Assembly: GCA_965116555.1 (NCBI GenBank)
Contig: OZ220698.1
Coordinates: forward strand, 1,488,001-1,552,000
Reading direction: 5' to 3'
DNA: 64,000 nt
DNA from: DAOUJH01 sp965116555
Lineage (GTDB): Bacteria; Chloroflexota; Dehalococcoidia; Lucifugimonadales; QGNO01
The notes under the pieces are model-generated. The model ran no database searches and had not been told where the DNA came from. It saw only the letters and a program-made list of their open reading frames with translations. Both the position numbers and the translations under genes were made by a program. Shown here piece by piece: positions 40,309 through 48,655 of this stretch; the stretch's first letter is position 1; every line of letters starts with the position of its first letter.

Positions 40309-42672
40309 ATGAACCTCGGAGAGTTCATCGACAAGTTCAAGGAGGCCATCGCCCGGAGGGTGGTGGAGTCCTACCCGCCGCTCTACCGACCCTCGGAGAA
40401 CGGCGGGCTGCTCCCCCGCCTGCTCCGCAGGCCCCTGGGGGCGCAGGCCGACGCCATCAAGGGCGCGGCCCTCTCCCTCGAAGCCCACCGGGGCACGACG
40501 ATCGTGGGAGAGATGGGCACGGGCAAGACGTTTATAGGGACTGCGGCAGCGTACATGGCAGGCTTCAAGAGGGTGCTCGTCATCTGCCCGCCGCACCTGG
40601 TGCGGAAATGGAAGAGGGAGGTGGAGATGACGGTACCCGGCGCCCACGCCGCCATCGTCGCGTCCATCACTGATCTGGAGAGGCTGCGCTTCTCCATCGG
40701 CTCCGGCCCGCTGTTCGCGGTGATGAGCCGGGAGCGGGCCAAGCTGTCCTACCGCTGGAAGGCCGCCGTCATCTACCGGTGGGCCACCTCGCGGGGAAGG
40801 CTCATCAGGGAAGAGGAGACGGGGGAGCCGTTCAAGGTCCCCTGCTGCCCCACCTGCACAGCTCAAATCGTGGACAAGGACGGCGTTCCCCTGACGGAGA
40901 AGGTCCTGAACCGCCGCAAGCACGTCTGCGAGAACTGCGGGTCACCCCTCTGGCAGGCCGACAGGTCGGGCCCGGCCCGCTACCCGCTCGCCGACTACGT
41001 GAAGCACCACATGAAGGGCTTCTTCGACCTGCTGGTCGGAGATGAAGTCCACGAATATAAGGCGAGAGGCTCGGCCCAGGGCATCGCCGCCGGCACCCTC
41101 GCGGAGGCGTGCGGCAAGTCCCTCAGCCTGACCGGCACCATGATGGGAGGGTATTCGAGCACGCTGTTCCACCTCCTCTACAGGTTCTCGCCGGAGATAA
41201 GGACGGAGTTCGGGCGTTCCGACGAGCACCGCTGGATTCAGCGGTACGGCTTCGAGGAGGTCTCCATCGGCAAGGAGGACGACGCCCTGGAGGACGGGCG
41301 GAACAGCAGAAGGCGCAGCTACCGCAAGGTGGTGAGGGAGAAGCCGGGCCTGGTGCCTTCGGCGTTGTTCCACATAATCGGGAACACCATCTTCCTCAAG
41401 CTGGCAGACGTGGCCTCGGGCCTGCCGGACTACGACGAGCAGATCCTGGTGTCCTCGATGGACGCTGAGGAGGACTCGACGGGCTACTCGCAGCGCAGCG
41501 CCTACAACACAGTGTTCAAGGAGCTGAAGGCGGAGCTGTCCAAGGCGCTCAAGAGCGGCTCCAAGCGCCTCCTGGCGACCTACCTGCAGACGTTGCTCGC
41601 CTACCCGGACGGCTGCACCAGGGGGGAGACGGTCTTCGACCCCAGGTCGGGCGACATCATCGTCGCCGTGCCTCCCCTCTCCGAGGAGAAGCTCTACCCG
41701 AAGGAGAAGGCGCTGGTGGACCTGGTGGCGGCGGAGCGGATGGCCGGACGCCGGGTGCTGGTCTACGTCACCCACACGGGGACGCGGGACATCACCGGGC
41801 GGATGGAGGACATCCTGACCCGTCACGGCTTCCGGGCGGCGGTGATGAAGGCCGACGCCGTGGCCCCCGACCGGCGGGAGGCGTGGGTTGCCGAGAAGGT
41901 CAAGCAGGGCATCGACGTGCTGGTCTGCCACCCCCGGCTGGTGCAGACGGGCCTCGACCTCATCGACTTCCCGACCATCGTCTGGGATGAGATCGATTAC
42001 AGCACCTACGTCATGCGGCAGGCGTCCCGCCGGTCGTGGCGCATCGGGCAGACCCGCCCGGTCAAGGTCGTGTTCATGTCCTACAAGAACACGCTGCAGG
42101 CCGACGCCCTGAAGCTGGTGGCGCAGAAGCTCCAGAGCTCCCTCGCCGTCGAGGGCGAGCTGCCGGAGGACGGGCTGGCCGCCTACGGGGACGACGGGGA
42201 CGACGTGATGATGGCCCTGGCCCGCAAGATCGTCAGCGGCGACGAAGACGAGGACGACGAGTCGATGGAGGAGGCGTTCGCCCAGGCCAGGGACGCCGAG
42301 GCGCAGGCCGAGGAGTACCTGGTGGACGACGGCTGGAAGGCCGTCGAGAGCCTGCCCCGTGCTGGACACGGGGTCGAGCCGGAGACGGCAGCAGTCAACG
42401 GCAACGGACACCACACCAACGGCCACGACGACCTGTTTGGCGTCGGGCCTGCGGTCGAGCTTGCGGCGGTCCCCGTGAATGGCAACGGGGCCAACGGACA
42501 CCACGAGGACGGCGAGGCCGAGGAGCCGCAGCAGTCGCTGTTCTCCTGGGCCGAGTTCATGGCAGAGCCGGTCAAGCCGAAGCGCAGGAACGGGAAGCCC
42601 CAGCCCGCAAGCCTCTCGATGTTCGAGTGGGCGCTGGAGCAGGAACGGGAGAAGGAGACGGTCGGCGCGTGA
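40309..42672 (+). CDS. SNF2-type helicase with embedded zinc ribbon
   Basis: 787 aa. Walker A IVGEMGTGKTF (Lys73), LVICPPHLVRKWKREVE (motif Ia), an inserted zinc-binding region (CCPTC and CENCG), DEVHEYKA (245-250, motif II) and SLTGTMMGGY (motif III). The second RecA domain has VLVYVTHTGTRD, VCHPRLVQTGLDLIDFPTIV and RRSWRIGQTRPV (motif VI). The C-terminal 150 residues are acidic with Asn/Gly/His linkers. Large SNF2-like proteins accompany PRTRC cassettes and DUF6094 genes on conjugative elements. It probably remodels DNA-protein complexes on the element. Confidence 0.8.
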   Translation: MNLGEFIDKFKEAIARRVVESYPPLYRPSENGGLLPRLLRRPLGAQADAIKGAALSLEAHRGTTIVGEMGTGKTFIGTAAAYMAGFKRVLVICPPHLVRKWKREVEMTVPGAHAAIVASITDLERLRFSIGSGPLFAVMSRERAKLSYRWKAAVIYRWATSRGRLIREEETGEPFKVPCCPTCTAQIVDKDGVPLTEKVLNRRKHVCENCGSPLWQADRSGPARYPLADYVKHHMKGFFDLLVGDEVHEYKARGSAQGIAAGTLAEACGKSLSLTGTMMGGYSSTLFHLLYRFSPEIRTEFGRSDEHRWIQRYGFEEVSIGKEDDALEDGRNSRRRSYRKVVREKPGLVPSALFHIIGNTIFLKLADVASGLPDYDEQILVSSMDAEEDSTGYSQRSAYNTVFKELKAELSKALKSGSKRLLATYLQTLLAYPDGCTRGETVFDPRSGDIIVAVPPLSEEKLYPKEKALVDLVAAERMAGRRVLVYVTHTGTRDITGRMEDILTRHGFRAAVMKADAVAPDRREAWVAEKVKQGIDVLVCHPRLVQTGLDLIDFPTIVWDEIDYSTYVMRQASRRSWRIGQTRPVKVVFMSYKNTLQADALKLVAQKLQSSLAVEGELPEDGLAAYGDDGDDVMMALARKIVSGDEDEDDESMEEAFAQARDAEAQAEEYLVDDGWKAVESLPRAGHGVEPETAAVNGNGHHTNGHDDLFGVGPAVELAAVPVNGNGANGHHEDGEAEEPQQSLFSWAEFMAEPVKPKRRNGKPQPASLSMFEWALEQEREKETVGA

Positions 42673-42776
42673 CGCCGGACCGCACGAGCAACGGGAGGGG
42701 GCCGTCGCCAACGGCGCGGCGGCCTCCCCCGCTCACGGCAACCCACCAAACACCGACAAAGGAAGGAGACAAGGAA

Positions 42777-42974
42777 ATGGCACGCATCTTCGTATACGAC
42801 GACCGCGAGTTCCCGGACCCCGACCCCGAGATGACGGTCGACCAGGTGAAGAGTACCCTAGCGGACTTCTACGGGGAGATCGCCAACGCCTCGGTCAAGG
42901 AGACCAAGCGCGGGGACGACACCGTCTACGAGTTCCAGCGGCGGGTGGGCACCAAGGGGTGCTCCACCCTGTAA
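42777..42974 (+). CDS. PRTRC system protein C
   Basis: 65 aa, start at 42777 after GGAAGGAG. REFPDPDPEMTVDQVKSTLA, then YGEIANASVKE and YEFQRRVGTKG match the PRTRC protein C pattern (DPDP-x-MT, Y-P-E-x-x-N-A, VGTKG). PRTRC, the ParB-related, ThiF-related cassette, is a conserved gene set of plasmids and ICEs with unknown biochemistry. It is first in the local cassette. Confidence 0.75.
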   Translation: MARIFVYDDREFPDPDPEMTVDQVKSTLADFYGEIANASVKETKRGDDTVYEFQRRVGTKGCSTL

Positions 42975-42986
42975 GGAGGAAGTCCG

Positions 42987-43214
42987 ATGGACACCCGCAC
43001 CTTTGCAGGGCTGCTGGCGGCCACGCCGCCAACGGCCCTCGCCATCATTGAGCTCACGGCGGAGCTCACACGGCCCAACGGCGGGCTCGACCTGGACGCC
43101 GCGGCCGCACGGCAGAAGGATGTCGAAAACGCCTGCGCCCAGGCGCAGGACTACGCCTCGGCCACGGGGCGCTTGAAGGAGGCGCTGCGGTGGCGGCTGC
43201 GGCCCCGGCGCTGA
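42987..43214 (+). CDS. Small helical protein in the PRTRC cassette
   Basis: 75 aa, ATG with AAGGAGG. It is helical and Ala-rich (LLAATPPTALAIIELTAELT, then ARQKDVENACAQAQDYASAT). Its end overlaps the next gene by 25 nt. No family recognised. Confidence 0.5.
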   Translation: MDTRTFAGLLAATPPTALAIIELTAELTRPNGGLDLDAAAARQKDVENACAQAQDYASATGRLKEALRWRLRPRR

Positions 43215-44074
43215 TAAGTGGCCTTGCACAAATGCTCCTGCGGCGTCCGCCGTCGCTGCGGGAGCTGGTGGTCATCGTAGGTTACGCCGACGACTACGCA
43301 TGGTTCACGGCCTTGGTGCGCCGCCTCTTCCCCGACGAGGCGGAGGCGGCGCTCTCGGCCCCGGACGTGCGCACCAGGTTGGAACGCTTCGCCAACCTGT
43401 TCGCAGAGAAGCACTTCCCCCTCTACATGCCGGTCATCGAGTTCTGGATGGAGGCCGATGAAGAGCCGCCCTGGTCCTGGCTGCGGAGGGGTGTCCCCTT
43501 CGACCTGATGGGCTTCGGCTACGACGGCCTCCACGAGCTGTGGGACGGCTACCGGGACGGCATCTCCGCCCTGGTCCTGCTGGTCAAGCCACCGGACTCC
43601 TTCTACTGGGAGTCCGACGAGATACGGACGGCCTGGCTGGAGTCGGCCGCCCAACACATCCCGCAATCGACCCTGGAGCGAATTCCCCGGGGCGGCATAC
43701 CCATCGAGGAACTGAAGGAGGCGGTGAAGGACACCCGGTTCGAGGGGGCGGCGAAGGCCGCCTCCTGGGTCTTCGCCGAGACCGGCAACTTCTTCCTCGA
43801 CGCCTGCTACGAGGACGGCAGCTATGACGGCTTCGCAGACCCCTGGGACGACGACGTCATCAGAGAGGGGACGGAGGAGTGGCGGAGGGCCAGCGCCCTG
43901 ATGGACTCGGTGTGCACGCTGGCCGACTGGCTGGAGGAGGACCTCCCCGGCCGCTTTGCCGAGATGCTGGACACCATCCTGCCCCGGCTGCCCGAACAAG
44001 AACAAGGAGAGGAGGATGAAAACCATGACGACCAACGCGGAGAAGACCGAGTGGTCCCTGCCGGGACCGGATGA
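43190..44074 (+). CDS. Acidic protein at the PRTRC-F position
   Basis: 294 aa from GTG 43190, which has AAGGAGG 7-8 nt upstream inside the preceding gene. The protein is soluble and acidic (RELVVIVGYADDYAWFTALV, then VPFDLMGFGYDGLHELWDGY). In other PRTRC loci a protein F lies between C and B; this gene has that place, but I cannot show homology. The end overlaps the next gene's start by 59 nt, indicating a compact operon. Confidence 0.55.
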   Translation: MAAAAPALISGLAQMLLRRPPSLRELVVIVGYADDYAWFTALVRRLFPDEAEAALSAPDVRTRLERFANLFAEKHFPLYMPVIEFWMEADEEPPWSWLRRGVPFDLMGFGYDGLHELWDGYRDGISALVLLVKPPDSFYWESDEIRTAWLESAAQHIPQSTLERIPRGGIPIEELKEAVKDTRFEGAAKAASWVFAETGNFFLDACYEDGSYDGFADPWDDDVIREGTEEWRRASALMDSVCTLADWLEEDLPGRFAEMLDTILPRLPEQEQGEEDENHDDQRGEDRVVPAGTG

Positions 44075-44735
44075 GATACCTCGGGATAGCCTGAAGCTCC
44101 AACTGGAGGTGTACGACGAGACGCTTCTACTCAGAGGTTTCGAGGGCGACACCGACTGGGTGAAGACCGTCTCGGCGGACGAGATCGCCAACGTGTTCAT
44201 TCACCACCTGGGGTTCTCCTCGGGGCTTCTGCCTCAAGAGGCCCTCTGGTGGAACCAGGGCGAGACCGGGCAGGTGGTGGCCCTCTGGAGGCCGCCGCAG
44301 GTCTGGCCGGTGGCCCTGCAACGGGAGGCGTTCAAGCCCCCCGCCAGACTCCGGCTGCCCATGCCGGGGCTGGTCTTCGTCTGTTCGCCGGGCCGCGCCC
44401 CCTGGGTCTACGCGGCCAAGAGCAGGCCGACCGAACCTGACCAGATGCTCTACAAGATGCCCGCCTTCAACGTCTTCCGGGACGGGCGGGTCTGCCCCGG
44501 CAGTCACCACTTCCCCGAACAGGTGGAGCTGATACCGGAGTCCTTCTTCCAGTCCTACTTCTCCGGCACCGGCGACACCCATGACCGCTCGAAGAAGCAC
44601 CCCGACAACCTGCACGCCCTATGGGAGGAGATAGATGGAAAGACTGACTACCCGGTTGAAGACCTTGTTCCCCAGTGCACGGTGGCCCAGGTCATCGCCG
44701 CCTCCCAGGGCAGACGGGGCTATGGCTACCGCTAG
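44016..44735 (+). CDS. PRTRC system protein B
   Basis: 239 aa, start at 44016 after AAGGAGAGGAGG; Met at 44025 is an alternative. EALWWNQGETGQVVALWRPP, LVFVCSPGRAPWVYAAKSRP, FNVFRDGRVCPGSHHFPEQV and IPESFFQSYFSGTGD, then RSKKHPDNLHALWEEI are typical of PRTRC protein B. Function unknown. It overlaps the protein A gene by 14 nt, so the order C-x-(F)-B-A-ThiF is as in proteobacterial cassettes. Confidence 0.8.
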   Translation: MKTMTTNAEKTEWSLPGPDEIPRDSLKLQLEVYDETLLLRGFEGDTDWVKTVSADEIANVFIHHLGFSSGLLPQEALWWNQGETGQVVALWRPPQVWPVALQREAFKPPARLRLPMPGLVFVCSPGRAPWVYAAKSRPTEPDQMLYKMPAFNVFRDGRVCPGSHHFPEQVELIPESFFQSYFSGTGDTHDRSKKHPDNLHALWEEIDGKTDYPVEDLVPQCTVAQVIAASQGRRGYGYR

Positions 44736-45435
44736 GGACACACGGGGACCTGCATCGACCGACGGCCCGAAGCCGGTCGGCTACCTCGTCAATCACAGGG
44801 ACGGGCTGACCGGATCAAACGGAATCGGCTACGACTACGTTCTTGGAGCAGGCGGCCTCTACGTCCAGTCCGAGAGCGCCCACCTGACGGCGCGGGTGCT
44901 CGCCGCTCCCTGCGACGTGCGTGGGCTGGCCTCCGTGACCGAGAAGATGGAGCTTGCCCACGGCCCCATCCCGGCCCGGCTCTTCGAGGTCGGGCTGCGC
45001 TGGTTCCTGGACGACCCGCACACCGAGCGGTTCTTCGCCGTCCGCTGGGACGGGTGCTCCTACCGGCTGGTGGTCCCCGAACAGAAGGGGACGGCCACGT
45101 CCCTGAAGTACACGCCGCCCCCAGGGGTGGTCGCCGAGTTCCACTCCCACGGAAGCTCCCGCGCCTTCTTCTCCAAGACCGACGACGGGGACGAGCAGGG
45201 CTTCCGCATCTACGGCGTCGTGGGACGCCTCGACGACCCCGCACCGGAGCTGAGTCTCCGGGTCGGCGTCTACGGCCACTTCGCCCCGGCGGACTGGCCG
45301 CAGGTCTTCGACGGCCCGCACCCCGGCGTCCGGCTGGTGGGCGAGGAGCCGGACTCAACCGATGAAATTGCAGAGGAGGTGATCGAATGCCTTACCGCCT
45401 TGACAACCAGTTCCTGCTGGACAACCCCTGGATAA
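44722..45435 (+). CDS. PRTRC system protein A, JAB-like
   Basis: 237 aa. The N-terminal half is variable (YLVNHRDGLTGSNGIGYDYV, ARLFEVGLRWFLDD). VVAEFHSHGSSRAFFSKTDD, then EQGFRIYGVVG carries H-S-H...S...D, the JAB1/MPN zinc-protease motif with an upstream Glu. Family knowledge: JAB and E1-like ThiF proteins pair in bacterial ubiquitin-like systems. The C-terminus overlaps the ThiF gene by about 49 nt. Substrate unknown. Confidence 0.75.
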   Translation: MATARDTRGPASTDGPKPVGYLVNHRDGLTGSNGIGYDYVLGAGGLYVQSESAHLTARVLAAPCDVRGLASVTEKMELAHGPIPARLFEVGLRWFLDDPHTERFFAVRWDGCSYRLVVPEQKGTATSLKYTPPPGVVAEFHSHGSSRAFFSKTDDGDEQGFRIYGVVGRLDDPAPELSLRVGVYGHFAPADWPQVFDGPHPGVRLVGEEPDSTDEIAEEVIECLTALTTSSCWTTPG

Positions 45436-46187
45436 CGGTGGTCGGCTGCGGCGGGACGGGCGGCTTCGTCGCCGAGGGTCTCTGCCGCCTCTTCCAGGGG
45501 CGGGAGGCCAACATCGTCCTGGTCGACCACGACCGGGTGGAGCCCCACAACCTGCTGCGCCAGAATTTCTACTCCGGCGACGTGGGCGGCTTCAAGAGCC
45601 AGGTCCTTGCGGACCGGCTGGCCAGAGCCTACAACCGTCCGGTGGGCTACTCCGTCTACCCCTTCAAGGAGTACGACGAACGGCCAAACGGACCCGTCTA
45701 CCCCGGCCTCATCGACTACGGTGAGAGCCTCGTGATCGGCTGCGCCGACAACGCCGCCGCACGACGGGCCATGGCCGAGTGCCTGCCGGGGCATCCCGCC
45801 CGCTGGCTCATCGACGCCGGCAACGACACCAACTGGGGCCAGGTGCTGGTCGGCAACGTCTCGGGCCGGGTGGACTGGGAGGAGCCCCCATTCGAGGGCG
45901 AGACCTGCTACCTGGCCCCGGCGCCCACGCTCCAGCGACCCGACCTGCTGACGGCGGTCTCGACCAGGCCGCCGGACGTGGACTGCGCCGCGGCCCTGGA
46001 CCTCACCGACCAGGACCCCACCATCAACCAGATGATGGCGTCGCTGGTGCTACAGGTCGTCCGCCGCATGGTGGCGGGCACCTGCCCCTTCATGGCCCTC
46101 TACTTGGACATGGACCTGGGGACGGTCACACCCACCTACGTCACCCCGGAGGCGGTGGAGCGGACGGTGGGGACCTACGTCGAGTGA
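45387..46187 (+). CDS. PRTRC ThiF/E1-like adenylation protein
   Basis: 266 aa. WITVVGCGGTGGFVAEGLCR (nucleotide-binding Gly loop, residues 20-26) and VDHDRVEPHNLLRQNF are the E1/ThiF hallmarks for ATP-dependent C-terminal adenylation. LVIGCADNAAARRAMAECL completes the fold, and the C-terminus (MASLVLQVVRRMVAGTCPFM) is PRTRC-specific. No ubiquitin-like substrate is evident nearby; protein C is a small candidate partner. GAGGAGG precedes the ATG. Confidence 0.85.
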   Translation: MPYRLDNQFLLDNPWITVVGCGGTGGFVAEGLCRLFQGREANIVLVDHDRVEPHNLLRQNFYSGDVGGFKSQVLADRLARAYNRPVGYSVYPFKEYDERPNGPVYPGLIDYGESLVIGCADNAAARRAMAECLPGHPARWLIDAGNDTNWGQVLVGNVSGRVDWEEPPFEGETCYLAPAPTLQRPDLLTAVSTRPPDVDCAAALDLTDQDPTINQMMASLVLQVVRRMVAGTCPFMALYLDMDLGTVTPTYVTPEAVERTVGTYVE

Positions 46188-46234
46188 TCGGCGCAACGGA
46201 ACACAGTCTTGGAACGAACTGGAAGGAGAAAACC

Positions 46235-46627
46235 ATGACCGACAAGAACGGAACCACCACGACCACGACGATGTGGCAGGACAACCACAGCGGGCTGCGA
46301 AGGCACAGGCTGATGACGAAGGAGCTCGGGGAGACGATCCCCGCCCTCTACGCCAACGAGAAGGTCGAGAACACCGACGACGTGATGGCACGCGCCAAGC
46401 TCTTCTGCCCCTACAACGGCTGGCGCTGGTACGTGACCGAGTGGGACGCGGCGACCGGCCTCTGCTTCGGCCTCGTCCAGGGGTTCGAAGAGGAGCTCGG
46501 CTACTTCGACCTGACCGAGCTGGCGGAGGTCACAGTCTTCGACGGCGTCCCCGCCATCGAGCGCGACCTCTACTGGGAGCCGACGACCCTGGGCGAGATC
46601 AAGAGGCAGTCGAGAGTCGCGGCGTAG
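46235..46627 (+). CDS. DUF2958 protein
   Basis: 130 aa with GGAAGGAG upstream. LMTKELGETIPALYANEKVE, KLFCPYNGWRWYVTEWD, CFGLVQGFEEELGYFDLTEL and AIERDLYWEPTTLGEI follow the DUF2958 pattern, a small family frequent on plasmids and ICEs next to DNA-metabolism genes. Function is unknown. The N-terminal Thr run (TTTTTT) is an unstructured tail. Confidence 0.8.
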   Translation: MTDKNGTTTTTTMWQDNHSGLRRHRLMTKELGETIPALYANEKVENTDDVMARAKLFCPYNGWRWYVTEWDAATGLCFGLVQGFEEELGYFDLTELAEVTVFDGVPAIERDLYWEPTTLGEIKRQSRVAA

Positions 46628-46680
46628 GGGGCTCGACCGGTCCACGCGTGCGCATACCTATATAAGGAAAGGAGAAGACC

Positions 46681-47226
46681 ATGCCAGACGAGACCGGAAC
46701 GGAAGCAACGCGCTCGGACGCGCCGGGCGTAGACGACAGCCTCTTCGGCGAGGCGGCGGACGAAACGCCCGACGCGGTAGCCGAGGAGCAGGTCTCCATG
46801 GAGGAGACCGAAAAGGACGTTGCCCGTCCTGACGACGCCGAGACCAACGATGCCGATGGTCAGACGACACAGGAACCGGAGGGTTCCAGCGCCCCTGGCA
46901 AGACCGCAGAGGAGCCGGGGGGACTGAAGGTGGTCCTGTCCATCAAGGGAAGCAGGGCCACCATTGGGGTGCAGCAGCCCTCGGCGGACCCGCACATCGA
47001 GTCGTTCGATGACCTGGATGAATCGGCGCTGACGCAGGAGGTCCAGGCGGTGATCGAGAGGGCCAGGGCCAGGTGGGAGGAGTCGCCGAAGCATCCCGCC
47101 TACGAGCGGCCCGCTCCCCCGGCTCGGCGTCGCAACCGCCGGGGCCAGGAGACGGCCCAGGAGACGGCCCAGGAGACGACCGCCGAGACGGAGCAGGCAC
47201 AGCAGCAGACGCTGAGGCTCTTCTAG
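46681..47226 (+). CDS. Acidic/basic two-part hypothetical protein
   Basis: 181 aa with GGAAAGGAG upstream. The N-terminal 80 residues are acidic and disordered. A small conserved-looking domain follows (LKVVLSIKGSRATIGVQQPS, then EVQAVIERARARWEESPKHP), then an Arg/Gln tail with a short QETAQETAQET repeat and a final LRLF. Domain composition suggests an adaptor. Family not recognised; it might correspond to another PRTRC subunit, but I cannot show it. Confidence 0.5.
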   Translation: MPDETGTEATRSDAPGVDDSLFGEAADETPDAVAEEQVSMEETEKDVARPDDAETNDADGQTTQEPEGSSAPGKTAEEPGGLKVVLSIKGSRATIGVQQPSADPHIESFDDLDESALTQEVQAVIERARARWEESPKHPAYERPAPPARRRNRRGQETAQETAQETTAETEQAQQQTLRLF

Positions 47227-47379
47227 GCCGAGGCGCAGGAGCACAGCACACGGGGGAAGGATGTCGCCATGGCAGAGTCCTTCCCCCGCCAAACCCATAT
47301 GTGTGGGCCTTTTGCGTTTCAGGGACACGCACGCCCATGTGTGGAGTCTATTTGCATTTCAGAGAGGAGGAGAAGAGCC

Positions 47380-47748
47380 ATGAAGCTCAGCAGCGATCAC
47401 GTGATGGGGACGACAGAGAACGAAAGGAGATACGAAGCCATGAGGCACGATGTGATGGACATGCACCTATTCGACGAGAACGCGCCCCTGGAAGAGGCCC
47501 TATGCGGAGCCGAAACCTCATACAACGTGAGGAGCGTGAAGTACTACCTGGAGGACCGGGTGCATGGCGCTCCCGTCGGGAACATCTGCCAGGAGTGCGA
47601 GGCGGTGGCGGTACCGCTCGCCGGGGCGATCATCGAGGCCGCAGTCGAGGAACATGAGGCCAAGGGCCGCTTCGACGTGGCGGAGGACTACCACGAACTT
47701 GCCGAGACGCTCGCCAGGGAGACCGGCCAGCATCCGCCGGGCGGCTAG
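47380..47748 (+). CDS. Hypothetical protein, 122 aa
   Basis: Start at 47380, after GAGGAGGAGAAGAGCC. Acidic, soluble and helical: NERRYEAMRHDVMDMHLFDE, SVKYYLEDRVHGAPVGN, then ICQECEAVAVPLAGAIIEAA and a His/Glu-rich end (DYHELAETLARETG). The Cys-x2-Cys could bind metal with nearby acidic or His residues. No family recognised. Last gene of the plus-strand element block, flanked by terminator-like repeats. Confidence 0.55.
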   Translation: MKLSSDHVMGTTENERRYEAMRHDVMDMHLFDENAPLEEALCGAETSYNVRSVKYYLEDRVHGAPVGNICQECEAVAVPLAGAIIEAAVEEHEAKGRFDVAEDYHELAETLARETGQHPPGG

Positions 47749-47758
47749 AGGACAGTAC

Positions 47759-47786
47759 CGCCCATCCATATATGGGCGCTTTTTGC
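47759..47786 (+). terminator. Intrinsic terminator
   Basis: CGCCCA (47759-47764) pairs with TGGGCG (47773-47778) around an 8-nt loop, followed by CTTTTTGCG. Confidence 0.65.
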
Positions 47787-47838
47787 GTTTGGTTACTGTG
47801 CCGTCAGAGAGCCGGAACGGATGTGGGGGCCTTCTCCT

Positions 47839-47866
47839 GCCCGGCCATGTGTGCGGGCCTTTTTGC
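47839..47866 (+). terminator. Intrinsic terminator
   Basis: GCCCG (47839-47843) pairs with CGGGC (47854-47858), followed by CTTTTTGCG; same tail as the previous one. Confidence 0.6.
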
Positions 47867-48005
47867 GTTTCATGGACCCTGCGAAGGAGGCTCGCCGCTC
47901 GTCCCCGCACGTCCGCCTATGCGGCCCTTCTTCGTTGTCTCGAATGCCCCCGAAGTGGTAAAGTGTCAACCGTAGGAATGCGCCTTAGAAGGTGGACGGC
48001 AAGCG

Positions 48006-48281
48006 ATGGAGACTCGGACACGCCGACCCCGTGAGGAGACGGCCCGCCTCGGCAAAGAGATTTACGAGCGGGACATCCGGCCACAGGTCGAAGCGGCCCA
48101 CTTCGGAGAAGTGGTCGCCATCGACGTGGACAGCGGGACATGGGCCATCGGCGACAACGTGGTCGCCGCAACGGATAGTTTGCGGGAGAAGCGCCCGCAT
48201 GCTGTCAACGTCCTGTGTGAACGGGTCGGACACCGGACGCTGTACCGCTTCGGGGGCAGCTCACTGCGGAGGACCGGATGA
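48006..48281 (+). CDS. Small partner protein of a retropepsin-like protease
   Basis: 91 aa. RPREETARLGKEIYERDIRP, then FGEVVAIDVDSGTWAIGD and RVGHRTLYRFGGSSLRR form a short alpha/beta protein of a type I recall next to clan AA aspartic protease genes. Its stop overlaps the protease start (ATGA). The pair resembles a toxin-antitoxin-size module, but no such activity is shown. Confidence 0.6.
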   Translation: METRTRRPREETARLGKEIYERDIRPQVEAAHFGEVVAIDVDSGTWAIGDNVVAATDSLREKRPHAVNVLCERVGHRTLYRFGGSSLRRTG

Positions 48282-48649
48282 TCGAGGGCGCGGTGAACGC
48301 CAACCTCGAAGCGGTCGTGACCCTTACCCTGCGAGGGGAGGCGGGACAGCAGAGAGAGATCGAAGCCGTGATCGACACCGGCTTCAACGGCTTCCTGACC
48401 CTGCCTCCGCCGCTGGTGGCGGAACTGGGGCTTCCCTTCGCCAGTAAAGGGTTGGCGACTCTTGCCGGCGGCAGTGAGGCGGCTTTCGATGTGCACGATG
48501 CCACCGTGCTCTGGGAGGGCCAGCCGAGATACGTGGAGAGCGGGGCGGTGGAACCGGAGGCCCTCGTCGGCATGTCCATGCTGGAGGGCCATGACCTGCG
48601 AATCACCGTGGGGGACGGCCGGCCTGTAGCCATATCGGCGACGGAGTGA
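48278..48649 (+). CDS. Clan AA (retropepsin-like) aspartic protease
   Basis: 123 aa. IEAVIDTGFNGFLTLPPPLV has the D-T-G catalytic triad of single-domain retropepsin-like proteases, followed by a flap-like strand and MLEGHDLRITVGDG near the C-terminus (the hydrophobic-hydrophobic-Gly closing motif is weak). Such enzymes act as dimers. The substrate is unknown; the adjacent small protein is the obvious candidate partner. Confidence 0.75.
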   Translation: MIEGAVNANLEAVVTLTLRGEAGQQREIEAVIDTGFNGFLTLPPPLVAELGLPFASKGLATLAGGSEAAFDVHDATVLWEGQPRYVESGAVEPEALVGMSMLEGHDLRITVGDGRPVAISATE

Positions 48650-48655
48650 CCGAAG

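Larger units (their letters stand above)
47294..47865 (+). repeat. Four terminator-like repeats sharing a TTTTGCGTTT tail
   Basis: Copies near 47294, 47333, 47759 and 47839 have a CCATRTGTG-like loop flanked by GC arms and end in YTTTTGCGTTTC or a close variant (the second copy has TATTTGCATTTC). The last two form clear hairpins with T-runs; the first two have short stems. They surround the 47380-47748 gene. Confidence 0.55.

Noticed and set aside
38778..42672. Restriction-modification or DISARM/BREX-type defence system from the methyltransferase and helicase
   Set aside because: No nuclease or characteristic defence subunits accompany them, and DUF6094 plus an SNF2 helicase with PRTRC is a known conjugative-element context.
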